A stretch of 64,000 nt of DNA, from the NCBI GenBank assembly GCA_964649085.1, contig CAZYPN010000006.1, positions 1-64,000 of the forward strand. Direction: 5' to 3'. Source of the DNA: JADMJV01 sp964649085. GTDB lineage: Bacteria > Vulcanimicrobiota > Xenobia > Xenobiales > JADMJV01. Both the position numbers and the translations under genes were made by a program. Of this stretch, positions 8,767-17,163 are shown piece by piece. The notes beneath the pieces were generated by a model. It was given only the letters and a program-made list of their open reading frames with translations, ran no database searches and had not been told where the DNA came from. Numbering within the stretch: position 1 is the first letter of the stretch; each line of letters starts with the position of its first letter.

Positions 8767-9168
8767 TTGTCAGTGCAAAAAAAGCGACAAGCAATGGCGC
8801 TAATCACGGTGCTCAGCCTGAGCTCGCTCCTGCTGTTGCTTGGATTAACCTTTCTGAGCTTCATCGAAACCGACTATCATTTTTCGGCCCAACAAGACCG
8901 ACGGCAACAGGTGCTGTATCTGGCCCAAGCGGGCCTGGAATATCAGCGCAGTCGAACCGACTTGCTGGCTCCTCAACCCGGCGCCCCTCGCACTGTGACG
9001 AAGTTTTTGCCCGAATCCAGCCCCACCCACGGCTTCGAAATTACGGTTGAAAGTAATGGCACGGTGATTTCTCGCGGATTCATCCGCAACGGATTTCGAG
9101 AACTGGCCAGCCTGCGCCTCATTCTCGACCCCGGCCAACCGGTGGCCAGCGCCCGAGCCGCGCCGTGA
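8767..9168 (+). CDS. PilX-like pseudopilin/minor pilus protein
   Basis: From a TTG at 8767 the product is 133 residues. A GGGAG site six bases before this TTG favours it over the ATG at 8719. The N terminus is short and basic (SVQKKRQAMALITVL), followed by a hydrophobic helix (about residues 10-33) and ALYLAQAGLEY-like sequence (YLAQAGLEYQRSR), the hallmark of PilX/GspK-type assembly proteins. There is no canonical G-F-T-L-x-E prepilin cleavage site. The rest is a small beta-rich head. It begins an operon with a PilW-like gene (overlap GTGA), a GspF-like gene and a two-component system, so it is probably part of a type IV pilus or type II secretion-like machine. Confidence 0.72.
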   Translation: MSVQKKRQAMALITVLSLSSLLLLLGLTFLSFIETDYHFSAQQDRRQQVLYLAQAGLEYQRSRTDLLAPQPGAPRTVTKFLPESSPTHGFEITVESNGTVISRGFIRNGFRELASLRLILDPGQPVASARAAP

Positions 9169-9710
9169 GAGTCCGGGGAATCACGCTGGCCGAATTGTTG
9201 ATCAGCTCATCGCTCTTTCTGCTAGCTCTTCTCGTCTGCGGCGAACTGGCACTGGTCGGAGTTCGCTCGCGCAACCAGACGATGGACCGCAACAGTGAAA
9301 TCCGCCAATGGGTTACCGCTTTTCAATCTTTTCAGCGCGAGCTCAGGCTGGGGCGAACTCTCTACTCTCCCGATCTGAGCGATCTGTCTGAAAAACGCCC
9401 CGGCATCGACGCACCGGCGCTGGTTGTGGCCACCTCGGATGCCTCGGGCCAGCCCCGCGTCAGTGGCTGGCTGATGGACGGCCAGCAACTGGTGCATGTC
9501 CTGTATCGCAATGACTACGATCCGGCTCGGCCGTCCACCCAGCAACCGATGATGGGAAGCGTTCCTCAGCGAATCCCCGGAGTGGTCGCTCTAAAGGTGC
9601 GCCGCCTCCCCCCGGGCGACCACTATGGCGGCCGCCTGCTGAGGCTCGAGTTGGAGCCCCTGCCCCCGCACAACCAGAGGTTGGCAACGGTGGTGGAGAC
9701 CGGTTACTGA
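9165..9710 (+). CDS. PilW-like prepilin
   Basis: The 181-residue product starts with MRVRG^ITLAELLISSSLFL, a prepilin leader with the cleavage glycine at position 5 and the conserved glutamate at +5 of the mature protein. A hydrophobic helix to about residue 30 follows and then a globular head. The GTG start overlaps the stop of the preceding pilX-like gene (GTGA) and its stop overlaps the next ATG (TGATG), so translation is coupled throughout. A prepilin peptidase would be required, and none is in the window. PilW/GspJ assignment rests on order and length. Confidence 0.78.
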   Translation: MRVRGITLAELLISSSLFLLALLVCGELALVGVRSRNQTMDRNSEIRQWVTAFQSFQRELRLGRTLYSPDLSDLSEKRPGIDAPALVVATSDASGQPRVSGWLMDGQQLVHVLYRNDYDPARPSTQQPMMGSVPQRIPGVVALKVRRLPPGDHYGGRLLRLELEPLPPHNQRLATVVETGY

Positions 9711-10921
9711 TGCCTGTCTTTCTTTATCGTGCCATGGACTCAAGCCAGAGAAGCCAGCTGGGCAGGGTGTGGGGGCTGGACCAGCAGCACGCGCGCCAGC
9801 AGCTGGAACGCCTGGGTTTTCAGCACATCTTTCTGAAGCCCGGCCCCCTGTGGGACAGCTGGTGGGAGTCGGCCCGCCCGCCTTCGGCCTGGGAGCGAGT
9901 GATGGTGTGTCGTCAACTGGCGCTGCTCCTCAAAAGCGGTGTGCCCATCAGTCGGGCCCTCGACATCTTGCTGCGTCAGCCCCTCGACCGCCGTCTGTAC
10001 CGAGCCTACCAACGCTGCCAGCAAGAGGTTCACGAGGGCCAGCCCCTTTCCCAGGCCATGCAGCACAGTCCCGACCAGTTCAACGGCCTGCTGGTGGGGC
10101 TGGTGCAGGTGGGCGAGAGCACCGGGCAACTGGCCGAGAACCTTCAACAGGCAGCCGAACACATGGAGAAAGAGCTGATGTTGCGCAAGAAGGTTGAGGC
10201 CGCCCTCACCTACCCGCTGATCGTCAGCGCCATGTCGTTGACCGTGGCCTATCTCATTGTGCAGCATATCCTTCCCCGATTTATCAACGGGCTCTTTGCC
10301 AGCGGGGGCCTGACGCTGCCGTGGTACACTCGACTGCTGGTGGGACTGACCGAAGCCTTACAGCAACCCCATATCTGGGGAGGCGGCCTGCTCGTGGGGT
10401 TGACGCTGTTGGCGCTGGGTTACCAGTATTTTCGCACCGAGGCTGGCCTGCTGGTTCTCTATGAATCCTTGCTCCGATGGCGCTTCACCCGCTCCTTTTT
10501 CGGCCGCGTGTTGGCCCTGCGTCTGTCGCGGCTGCTCTCTACGGCGCTGGGGGCAGGACTCTCGGCGCTGGCCGCTTTAGAACTTACCGCCGAGGCCTGC
10601 GCCAACCCGTATCTGGCACAGTATCTGCGCACGGCCGCCGAGGACCTGCAAGATGGTAACCCCATCTCTCAGTGTTTTCGAGCCATCCCTTTCTTGCCGC
10701 CCTGTTTTCACGGATTTGTCGACCTGGGCGAACAAACCGCCAAACTACCCGACGCCTTGAGTCGCAGCAGTCAAATGCTGGAACTGGAGATCGACGAAGT
10801 CATCGTCACCTTTACCCAAATGCTGGAACCACTGCTGGTGGGCGCTCTGGGGCTGTTTGTCGGCTTCGTCCTGGTCTCGCTCTTTGTGCCGCTGTATCAG
10901 GTGCTCGGAGCCGTGGCGTGA
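9710..10921 (+). CDS. Type II secretion / type IV pilus platform protein (GspF/PilC family)
   Basis: The 403-residue protein matches the family length and has two T2SF modules. The first (about residues 60-185) has FxRQLALLLKSGVPISRALDIL-type sequence with the GLVGLVQVGESTGQL motif. The second (about 265-390) has RLSRLLSTALGAGLSALAAL and FVDLGEQTAKLPDAL. Three membrane segments are seen near residues 168-190, 215-240 and at the extreme C terminus. This inner-membrane platform sits between the assembly ATPase and the pilus. It is coupled to the pilW-like gene and overlaps the histidine kinase start by four bases. The cognate ATPase (GspE/PilB) is not in the window. Confidence 0.92.
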   Translation: MPVFLYRAMDSSQRSQLGRVWGLDQQHARQQLERLGFQHIFLKPGPLWDSWWESARPPSAWERVMVCRQLALLLKSGVPISRALDILLRQPLDRRLYRAYQRCQQEVHEGQPLSQAMQHSPDQFNGLLVGLVQVGESTGQLAENLQQAAEHMEKELMLRKKVEAALTYPLIVSAMSLTVAYLIVQHILPRFINGLFASGGLTLPWYTRLLVGLTEALQQPHIWGGGLLVGLTLLALGYQYFRTEAGLLVLYESLLRWRFTRSFFGRVLALRLSRLLSTALGAGLSALAALELTAEACANPYLAQYLRTAAEDLQDGNPISQCFRAIPFLPPCFHGFVDLGEQTAKLPDALSRSSQMLELEIDEVIVTFTQMLEPLLVGALGLFVGFVLVSLFVPLYQVLGAVA

Positions 10922-13314
10922 GCTGGCCCATTTTGCTGGCCGGAATGGCCGTGGGCGTGGGGCTGCTCGGACGCCCCCTGGCCCCCTCACTCGACTCGGC
11001 CAGTCTGGTGTTCCTGTTGTCCGGGCTGGTTCTCGAGGGGCTGGCTCCGGCGCTGCCTCGCTTTGGCTTTGTTTCAGCCGCCAGCGGCCTGTGGTTGGCG
11101 CTGGCCCTGCAGGGTGCCGACCACTGCTGGCTGGCTGCCTTTGGGGCCCTGGGAGCCGCCTTGATCCGCGGCCTGCGCAGCCAGCAAAAGGGCGCCCTGT
11201 TACTGCTGGAATCCCTGGCCGAAATCCAGCCCCTCTGGCTGGCGCTGGGGCTGGCCCAGGGGGCTCTGGGACGACTCTGGTTGGCCCCCTTCCTCTGGTG
11301 GCTGCTCTGGCATTTCCAGCCCGCCTACCTGGCCACCAGTTTGCCTCGCGAGGTGGCCCGCGACTGGTCCCTGTATCGAGCCCGACTGGGCCCTATCGGC
11401 CTGGGCCTGGCCCTGGCTGCCAGCTTCAGCGCCTGGCTTCCCCCGCTGCCCATGCTGCGTCTTGGGCAGGCCTTGCTGATGCAGTGCCTGGTGTCGGCCA
11501 CGGGTGCCGTGGTGAAGGGGGTCGATTCCAGCCAGCACGAGATCGGGCAGCGCCAGCGCGAGCGAGGGCTGCGCCAGCAGCAGGTGGGCCTGGAGCAACT
11601 CGAGCAGGGGCTGCAGGCTACGGGGGCTGCCCAACAGCGCACCCAGGCCGAACTGGAAGTACGCCTGGAGACCTATCAGATGGTCGAGGAGATGCTGGCC
11701 ACCATTCCCCAACGTCCGGTATTTCAGGCCGTGGCCGACATGGTGGTGGCTCGCATCCAGCAACGCTTTCGCGTTCACAACGTGGTGTTGTTCTGGAAGC
11801 GCGAGGGACTGGTTCCGGTTGCCTGGCTCAGTCCCCACAACGAGCGTTTGGAAACGGCCAGCCTGACACAAAGCGGTGAACCCGCAGCTGAGGAAGCGCT
11901 GCGAACCCAACAACTGCAGCTCGGCACCCCCAGCGGTCTGGGTCAGCGCATTTTTCCCGAAGACCGCTGGACCGTGGGAGTTCCGCTGGGTCAGCGCGGC
12001 AGTCTTTATCTAGGACATGCTCAGGAACGCAGGTTAAGCCCTGAAGATCGGCACTTCCTCCAGGTGCTCTCAAGGCACTCGGTGCTGGCCCTCGAGGCCG
12101 CTGGCTGGTATCAAACCCTGCAAGAGGCCCTGCGGGGGGAGGCGGCGGCGGCGGCCAAGAACGAAGCCCTGGTGCAACGCCTGGCCCTGGTGATCGACGG
12201 AGTTACCCAGCTGATACGACTGCGTGAGCCTCAGGCCATGCTCGAAAGCGCCGCCCAAATACTCAAACCCCTGGTCGAACACGAGGCTTTTTATGCCTGC
12301 AGTGGCAACCACCAGATACGCCAGGGGTCTCCCCCGGGGGACGTCGAGGCCCTGGCCCAAAAAGTGGCCGAGCAGGGCCTGCCCCTGCTCCTCGAGCAGC
12401 CGGCTCGATTGGCCGTGCCGCTGCTTTCCGAGCGGGGCTGCCTGGGGGGTATCGTCCTGGCTCGCAGCCTGGGCCGCTTCAGTCGGGCCGACCAGGACAT
12501 TCTGGCCGTGCTGTCCTACCAGCTGGGCTCGGCTCTGGTTACCGCTCAGCTGTACGCCGAGCTGAAGACCACCCATCAAGCGCTGCGCGATTCTCAGGCC
12601 CAACTGGTTCAGTCGAGCAAAATGGCGGCCGTAGGCCAGCTGGCCGGAGGCGTTGCCCACGAACTCAACACCCCGCTCGGTGCCGTGGCCCTGGCTATCG
12701 AGGCCGCTCAAATGAGCCTGACCACCAAGCCCGATCGCGCTCAGGCCAGGCTGGAACGCGCTGGCAAGGCCGTTCAGCAGATGAAAGAAATCGTTTCCAA
12801 GTTGCTGTTCTACTCGCGAGACGCTCGCAGCGGATGGAGAGAAACCGATCTGAACGCGGTTCTCGACGACACCCTCCAGCTGGTGGGTCATCAACTGCGC
12901 ATCGACGGCATCGAGGTGCTCTGCCAATACGGGGAACTTCCGGCCATTACCGGCAATCCCAACGAACTGCAACAAGTCTTTACCAACCTCATTCTCAACG
13001 CCCGCGACGCCATGCTCAGCCCGGGGGCCACGGGCAAACAACTGCTGATTTCCACGGGACGCTGGGAGGGCGGAGTGTGGGGCAGGGTTCAAGATCAGGG
13101 ATGCGGCATGGACGAACAGGTGAAAGAGCGCATCTTCGAGCCCTTTTTCACCACCAAGGAGGTGGGGAAAGGCACCGGGCTGGGCCTCTCGGTGACCTCG
13201 CAGCTGGTCGCCCAGCATCAGGGAACGGTCCAGGTGGATTCGCGCCCCGGGGTGGGAACCCGCTTTGAAGTGCGCCTGCCTCTCTCGGCCAGCCCCGAGG
13301 AACCCGCCTCGTGA
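10918..13314 (+). CDS. Membrane-bound sensor histidine kinase with GAF-like domains
   Basis: The GTG at 10918 overlaps the upstream stop (GTGA), giving 798 residues. Residues 1-195 form about six hydrophobic segments. A Gln-rich coiled coil follows (about 205-260), then two GAF-like sensor regions (about 270-400 and 420-545) and a kinase core. The kinase has an H-box at residues 578-584 (GVAHELN, phosphoacceptor H581), an N-box (NLILNARDAM), DQGCGM and KGTGLGLS. It should autophosphorylate and pass phosphate to the response regulator whose gene overlaps its end by four bases. Its position within a pseudopilin operon suggests control of pilus or secretion genes, as PilS does, but the sensor part is unlike PilS. 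The GAF calls come from the pattern alone. Confidence 0.88.
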   Translation: MSWPILLAGMAVGVGLLGRPLAPSLDSASLVFLLSGLVLEGLAPALPRFGFVSAASGLWLALALQGADHCWLAAFGALGAALIRGLRSQQKGALLLLESLAEIQPLWLALGLAQGALGRLWLAPFLWWLLWHFQPAYLATSLPREVARDWSLYRARLGPIGLGLALAASFSAWLPPLPMLRLGQALLMQCLVSATGAVVKGVDSSQHEIGQRQRERGLRQQQVGLEQLEQGLQATGAAQQRTQAELEVRLETYQMVEEMLATIPQRPVFQAVADMVVARIQQRFRVHNVVLFWKREGLVPVAWLSPHNERLETASLTQSGEPAAEEALRTQQLQLGTPSGLGQRIFPEDRWTVGVPLGQRGSLYLGHAQERRLSPEDRHFLQVLSRHSVLALEAAGWYQTLQEALRGEAAAAAKNEALVQRLALVIDGVTQLIRLREPQAMLESAAQILKPLVEHEAFYACSGNHQIRQGSPPGDVEALAQKVAEQGLPLLLEQPARLAVPLLSERGCLGGIVLARSLGRFSRADQDILAVLSYQLGSALVTAQLYAELKTTHQALRDSQAQLVQSSKMAAVGQLAGGVAHELNTPLGAVALAIEAAQMSLTTKPDRAQARLERAGKAVQQMKEIVSKLLFYSRDARSGWRETDLNAVLDDTLQLVGHQLRIDGIEVLCQYGELPAITGNPNELQQVFTNLILNARDAMLSPGATGKQLLISTGRWEGGVWGRVQDQGCGMDEQVKERIFEPFFTTKEVGKGTGLGLSVTSQLVAQHQGTVQVDSRPGVGTRFEVRLPLSASPEEPAS

Positions 13315-15539
13315 GGATCCTGGTGCTCGAAGATGACGAGAATCTCCGCGAATTGCTCTGTGAAACCCTGAGCGACGAAGGTTACCAGGTATGTGGAGCC
13401 GCCAATGGCCTGAGCGCTCTCGAAGCGGTGCGTCAATCCACTTTTGAGCTGCTGCTGCTCGATGTTCGCATGGAGGGAATGACCGGCCTGGAGACTTTTG
13501 CCAGCATGCGCCAGCGCGGGTTGGAGCTGGCCTGTCTGGTGATTACGGGCTACGCCACCGAAGAAGATTCTATCCGGGCGATCCGCCTGGGAGTCGGCGA
13601 CTATCTGCGCAAGCCTTTCGAAATGCACGAGTTGCTAATGAGGGTCGAGCGTCTGGCCGCTCTCCACCAGCACCGGTCCGAAGCCCGCCAGCGCGAGTCA
13701 AAACTGCGTGAACTCCTGACCTGGCTCGGGTCCCAACTCTTTTCCGAGGAAGCCCTGAACAAGGCTCGGCGTGTTCAGCAAATCGCCACCGCCCTGCAAC
13801 TGCAAAGCGGGCAGAGTGCCGAACTGGAACTGGCCGCGGCCTTTCTGGCAGGCGGCCTGAACCGCCCCCTCAACGGGGGCCCGGCCCATCTGATCGAAGC
13901 CCTCGAACTCTGGCAAGAGCGCTGGGACGGACGGGGCCCAGGCGGGCTGGCCGGAGAAGAAATCCCTCTGGGTGCCCGCATTCTGGCGCTGGCCTTCTGT
14001 GCCCCAGAGGAGCGAAAGTCGGGGTGGGTGGATCCTCACTTACTTTTCGCCCTTGACCTGATCACCGATGAAGATCAGCAGCGACACTACCGAGCGCTGC
14101 TGGAGGTGGCCCGTGGCCTGCTGCAACTGGGCCGCCATCAGGAGGCACTGGCCCTGCTGGAGCAAGCCTCGGAAAAGACCGAGGGTCCTCAACGCGCGGA
14201 GGCCCAACTGTTACTGGCCGGACTGGAGGCCAGGCCCTTGAGGCTGAGCAGGCTGAAAAACCTTTTGAGCGAGGCCGAACAGTGGGGGCCTTCGGCTCTG
14301 GCCGAGGTGCAGTTACAGGCGGCTTCACTGCTGATGGAAAGCGACCGCGACCAGGCGGTTCATTGGCTAAGACAGGCCGCTCCGGTGCTGAGGGGCGACT
14401 CCAAGGCGCTCTGTCAATTGGCCCTCTGGGTAAGCAGCCAGGCACCTCCTCACTGGTCTCCGGTGGAATCATTGAACCGTTTGCTGGAGCCCGCCTCAGA
14501 GAACCGGCTGCTGGGTGCTTTGGGCTGGCTGGGCCCCCCTTTACTGAATGAAGGTCTCCGCCAACCCGAAGAAAGAACGTTCGAGAAAGCCTGGCGGCAG
14601 TGCGCCGGGGCGCTGGTTCCGGCCCTGGCCCGATTGACGGCCGAGCAGCGAGCCAACCTGTTTCAACGAACCCAAAGCAGCCCCCACGGCACCCCGTCAA
14701 GCTGGCTGCAGGTGCTGGCCCAGGATGGCGATGAAGGGCTGAAACGCTCGGCTCGCCAGGCGCAAAGTCAATCCGTCGCCCGGCGACTGCCGCCGCTGCA
14801 CCTTTGCTCCTTTGGCACCTTCCAGGTGAGAGTTCAGGGCAAAGTGATCTCCGAACAGGCTTTCCGCGGGCAGCGCAACCGCTGGTTACTGGCCTATCTG
14901 GCGGGCAGCCCCCGGCTCCTGCCGGAAGAGCGGGTGCGTGAACTTTTCTGGCCCGAAGAGCTGGAGCGCGGGCGCAAGGGACTTTCCAACTGTCTGTTTT
15001 ACCTTCGTCGTGCCTTGCGTCCCGAGGGCGCCCCGGCCGACCTGGACTATTTCACTCGCAGCGAGGTGCTGCTGGGACTGGACCCCCAGTGGGAGCCCTG
15101 GCACGACCTGTGGGAGGTGGAGGCCATCCTGGGCAGGCTGAAAAGTTGCGACCCCCGTGACCTGGTCGACCAGGTCGACCGTCTGCTGGCTCTCACGCCT
15201 GCCCCCTATCTGGACGGTTGCTACCACGACTGGGCCGTGGAGCGCCGCGAGCAGCTTCAACTCGAGCTGACTCAGGGTCTGTTGCTGGCCAGCCAAAGAG
15301 CGGCCGAATCGACTCTCTGGGCCTCGGTTTCCGATTGGACGCAGCGACTGTTGCTGTGGGAACCCACCCATCAGCAGGCCGCTGTGCTTCGGGCCCAGGC
15401 GCTTTGCCAGTTGCGCCGGCCCGAAGAAGCTCTGCGCACCGTAGAACAGATCACTCGGGCCCTGCGCCAAGAATTCGACCTGGAGCCCGGCACCGAACTG
15501 CTGGAATGGGCCACCCGAGCCCGCTATGAATGCTACTGA
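13311..15539 (+). CDS. Response regulator with degenerate HD-GYP, TPR-like middle and BTAD/SARP-type output
   Basis: The 742-residue product has a receiver domain (1-120) with the acidic pair D8/D9, phosphoacceptor D51 and the lysine in LRKPF. Residues about 145-235 resemble an HD-GYP domain that has lost its metal ligands: WQERWDGRGPGGLAGEEIPL followed by GARILALA aligns with the second half of HD-GYP, yet no HD or GYP motif remains. Residues about 240-480 are helical repeats. Residues about 495-580 look like an OmpR/SARP winged helix (FGTFQVRVQGK, RNRWLLAYLA, NCLFYLRRAL), and the end (about 620-740) is a bacterial transcriptional activation domain. It therefore probably binds DNA as the output of the upstream kinase. 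The GTG start overlaps the kinase stop (GTGA). Confidence 0.82.
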   Translation: MRILVLEDDENLRELLCETLSDEGYQVCGAANGLSALEAVRQSTFELLLLDVRMEGMTGLETFASMRQRGLELACLVITGYATEEDSIRAIRLGVGDYLRKPFEMHELLMRVERLAALHQHRSEARQRESKLRELLTWLGSQLFSEEALNKARRVQQIATALQLQSGQSAELELAAAFLAGGLNRPLNGGPAHLIEALELWQERWDGRGPGGLAGEEIPLGARILALAFCAPEERKSGWVDPHLLFALDLITDEDQQRHYRALLEVARGLLQLGRHQEALALLEQASEKTEGPQRAEAQLLLAGLEARPLRLSRLKNLLSEAEQWGPSALAEVQLQAASLLMESDRDQAVHWLRQAAPVLRGDSKALCQLALWVSSQAPPHWSPVESLNRLLEPASENRLLGALGWLGPPLLNEGLRQPEERTFEKAWRQCAGALVPALARLTAEQRANLFQRTQSSPHGTPSSWLQVLAQDGDEGLKRSARQAQSQSVARRLPPLHLCSFGTFQVRVQGKVISEQAFRGQRNRWLLAYLAGSPRLLPEERVRELFWPEELERGRKGLSNCLFYLRRALRPEGAPADLDYFTRSEVLLGLDPQWEPWHDLWEVEAILGRLKSCDPRDLVDQVDRLLALTPAPYLDGCYHDWAVERREQLQLELTQGLLLASQRAAESTLWASVSDWTQRLLLWEPTHQQAAVLRAQALCQLRRPEEALRTVEQITRALRQEFDLEPGTELLEWATRARYECY

Positions 15540-15556
15540 GGCCTTCAGGCTTTTTT
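15539..15556 (+). terminator. Weak intrinsic terminator after response regulator
   Basis: A short stem (about five pairs, GCC / GGC core with G-T wobbles) follows the stop codon directly and leads into six Ts. The stem is short, so termination may be partial. Confidence 0.4.
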
Positions 15557-15567
15557 GAGTTGAGCCG

Positions 15568-15582
15568 GATAATTATGGGAGA
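15568..15582 (+). promoter_or_regulatory. -10 element close to the lipoprotein start
   Basis: GATAAT at 15568-15573 (or TAATTA at 15570-15575) lies eight (or six) bases before the ATG at 15582. The GGGAG between them touches the ATG and is too close to serve as a ribosome-binding site, so the transcript is probably leaderless or nearly so. Confidence 0.4.
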
Positions 15583-16679
15583 TGAACATCTCCAGCCTGC
15601 AACGCCTGAGCCCGCTGCCAAATCTACCGCGCAACGCCGCTCCCAAAGATCGAGCAGAAGGTCCAGAGAGCCCGCAAGACTCCGTGGAAATCGCGGCCTC
15701 GCGACCGCCCCGCAGCTCTCGCGGCTGGCTGGGGATGGCCGCACTGGCGGGGCTGACGGTTGCCTGCACGCTGCTCAGCGGATGCGGCACCTCGCTGACC
15801 CCTGAGCAGTTGGGGGCCACCGTGGCACCCCAAACCCCGGAACAAGACGCGGCTCAGGCCCTGCGCTTCGAGGTGATCCCTGAAGCTGCCGGTCGCGTCG
15901 ACATCATCCGTCAGACCCATACCGAAACCGACACCGACAGCGATGGCGATACCACCACCCGCGAGGAAAACGATCCGCTGCAGCCGGTTGGGGTCTACCT
16001 CGGCAACGGGCTGTATCTCGATGCCGGACTGAACCTGAGCCTGGTGCCCGACCGACTCACCCACGCACCGCTGATTCCCCAGGATTTCAGCCAGTTGGAA
16101 ATCCAGGGGCAGTTGGGGTCGTGGAGCCGCTCCACCATCACCCAGCGCGGCAATCAGGTCACCATCCGCTCCCCCCTGCAATTTGCTCACACCATCACCC
16201 GCGATTCCGAAAACCAGACCACCCTGCAGTTGGGCAGCTTCAGCCCATTTCAGAAGTTCAGCCGAATCGTCATCCAGCGCGAGGGCAACAAAACCACCAT
16301 TCAGGGCTGGGCGCCTCGCGGCCTCGAGGCCCTGAGTCGCATTGAAATCACTCGCCAGGGCAACACCACCACGGTGCACCCTTTTGGCATCTCGGGGCTG
16401 GTCGATACCCGCATTACCCAAGACGGCAATCAAATTACGGTCCAGCCTTTTGGCGGCGGCTTCTCGCGAACCCGGATCGAGCGTCTCAACGACCGCGAAA
16501 TCAAAGTGACGCATCCCATGGGTCTGGCCTCGCAGCACATCGAACGCGGCGAGAACGGCATCAATAGCACCGAGCGTTCCTTGGGCAGCGGCTACTCAAG
16601 CATCGAGCGCCAGGGCGACAATTTCGTGGTTCGCGAACCAGGAATTGCCACCACCACCACCATTCGGGTCACTCGCTGA
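15582..16679 (+). CDS. Lipoprotein-like beta-repeat protein
   Basis: The 365-residue product has a 50-residue charged N-terminal extension, then a hydrophobic segment (about 49-66) ending in LLSGCG, a good lipobox with Cys68. A long polar segment before the signal-like helix is unusual for lipoproteins. From about residue 175 the sequence is a series of roughly 20-25-residue repeats of the type I-x-R-Q-G-N-x-T-T-I with a PFG turn, ending in TTTIRVTR, which predicts a repetitive beta structure. A strongly acidic and Thr-rich stretch (ETDTDSDGDTTTREEND) lies near residue 105. It is convergent with the YrdC-like gene and overlaps its end by 11 bases. The function is unknown. Confidence 0.65.
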   Translation: MNISSLQRLSPLPNLPRNAAPKDRAEGPESPQDSVEIAASRPPRSSRGWLGMAALAGLTVACTLLSGCGTSLTPEQLGATVAPQTPEQDAAQALRFEVIPEAAGRVDIIRQTHTETDTDSDGDTTTREENDPLQPVGVYLGNGLYLDAGLNLSLVPDRLTHAPLIPQDFSQLEIQGQLGSWSRSTITQRGNQVTIRSPLQFAHTITRDSENQTTLQLGSFSPFQKFSRIVIQREGNKTTIQGWAPRGLEALSRIEITRQGNTTTVHPFGISGLVDTRITQDGNQITVQPFGGGFSRTRIERLNDREIKVTHPMGLASQHIERGENGINSTERSLGSGYSSIERQGDNFVVREPGIATTTTIRVTR

Positions 16680-17163
16680 GCAGGGTGGGCCGACCGGCCA
16701 CCCATTCGACGGCGCGACGCTCTACGAATCCGCTGCGCAACCAGCGCCAGGGCTCGCCGCTGGCGTCGAGGTGGCTGCAGGCCACAGGCAGCAAAGGCAG
16801 CTTCCATCGCAAACGCAGCTGGACAGGACGTTGTCCCTGTCCAGGTGGGTCACAACGCATGTCGCCGGTGATTTCTAACAGGGCCCTGAGCAACGGATGA
16901 TGTGGCATCCACCAATCACCTCGTCGCTGGCTACAGACGAGCCGCAGACACAGCGGTCCGGGCCAGAAGGTTTCCATCACAGCGGCCACGTCGGCATTGC
17001 CAGCAGGGGGTTGGTGCACGAGGGTCCAGCTGCCTTGAGCATGCACCTGCACAGCGCCGCATTCACTGGGAAGCTCGAGCACCCATCCGGACGCCCAGGC
17101 CTCGGTGGCCTCCTGCAACAACGCTGCTGACTTGCGCAGCGATACGATGTTGCGTTCGATCAC
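16669..17163 (-). CDS. Degenerate YrdC/Sua5-like protein
   Basis: The GTG at 17163 overlaps the rseP stop (GTGA) and gives 164 residues. Landmarks in order follow the threonylcarbamoyl-AMP synthase fold: GWVLELPSECGAVQV in place of the P-T-D-T-x-Y-G-L motif, then FWPGPLCLRLV (very close to the family FWPGPLTLVL), MPHHPLLRALLE, then PVACSHLDASGEPWRW in place of the S-A-N-x-S-G motif. The lysine/arginine substrate-binding block between the first two landmarks is missing, and the protein is about 40 residues shorter than the usual catalytic domain. It is therefore likely a catalytically altered paralogue. It is the last gene of the pyrH-to-rseP operon. It could also be a decaying gene, although the frame is intact. 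Confidence 0.6.
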   Translation of the reverse strand: MIERNIVSLRKSAALLQEATEAWASGWVLELPSECGAVQVHAQGSWTLVHQPPAGNADVAAVMETFWPGPLCLRLVCSQRRGDWWMPHHPLLRALLEITGDMRCDPPGQGQRPVQLRLRWKLPLLPVACSHLDASGEPWRWLRSGFVERRAVEWVAGRPTLLSE

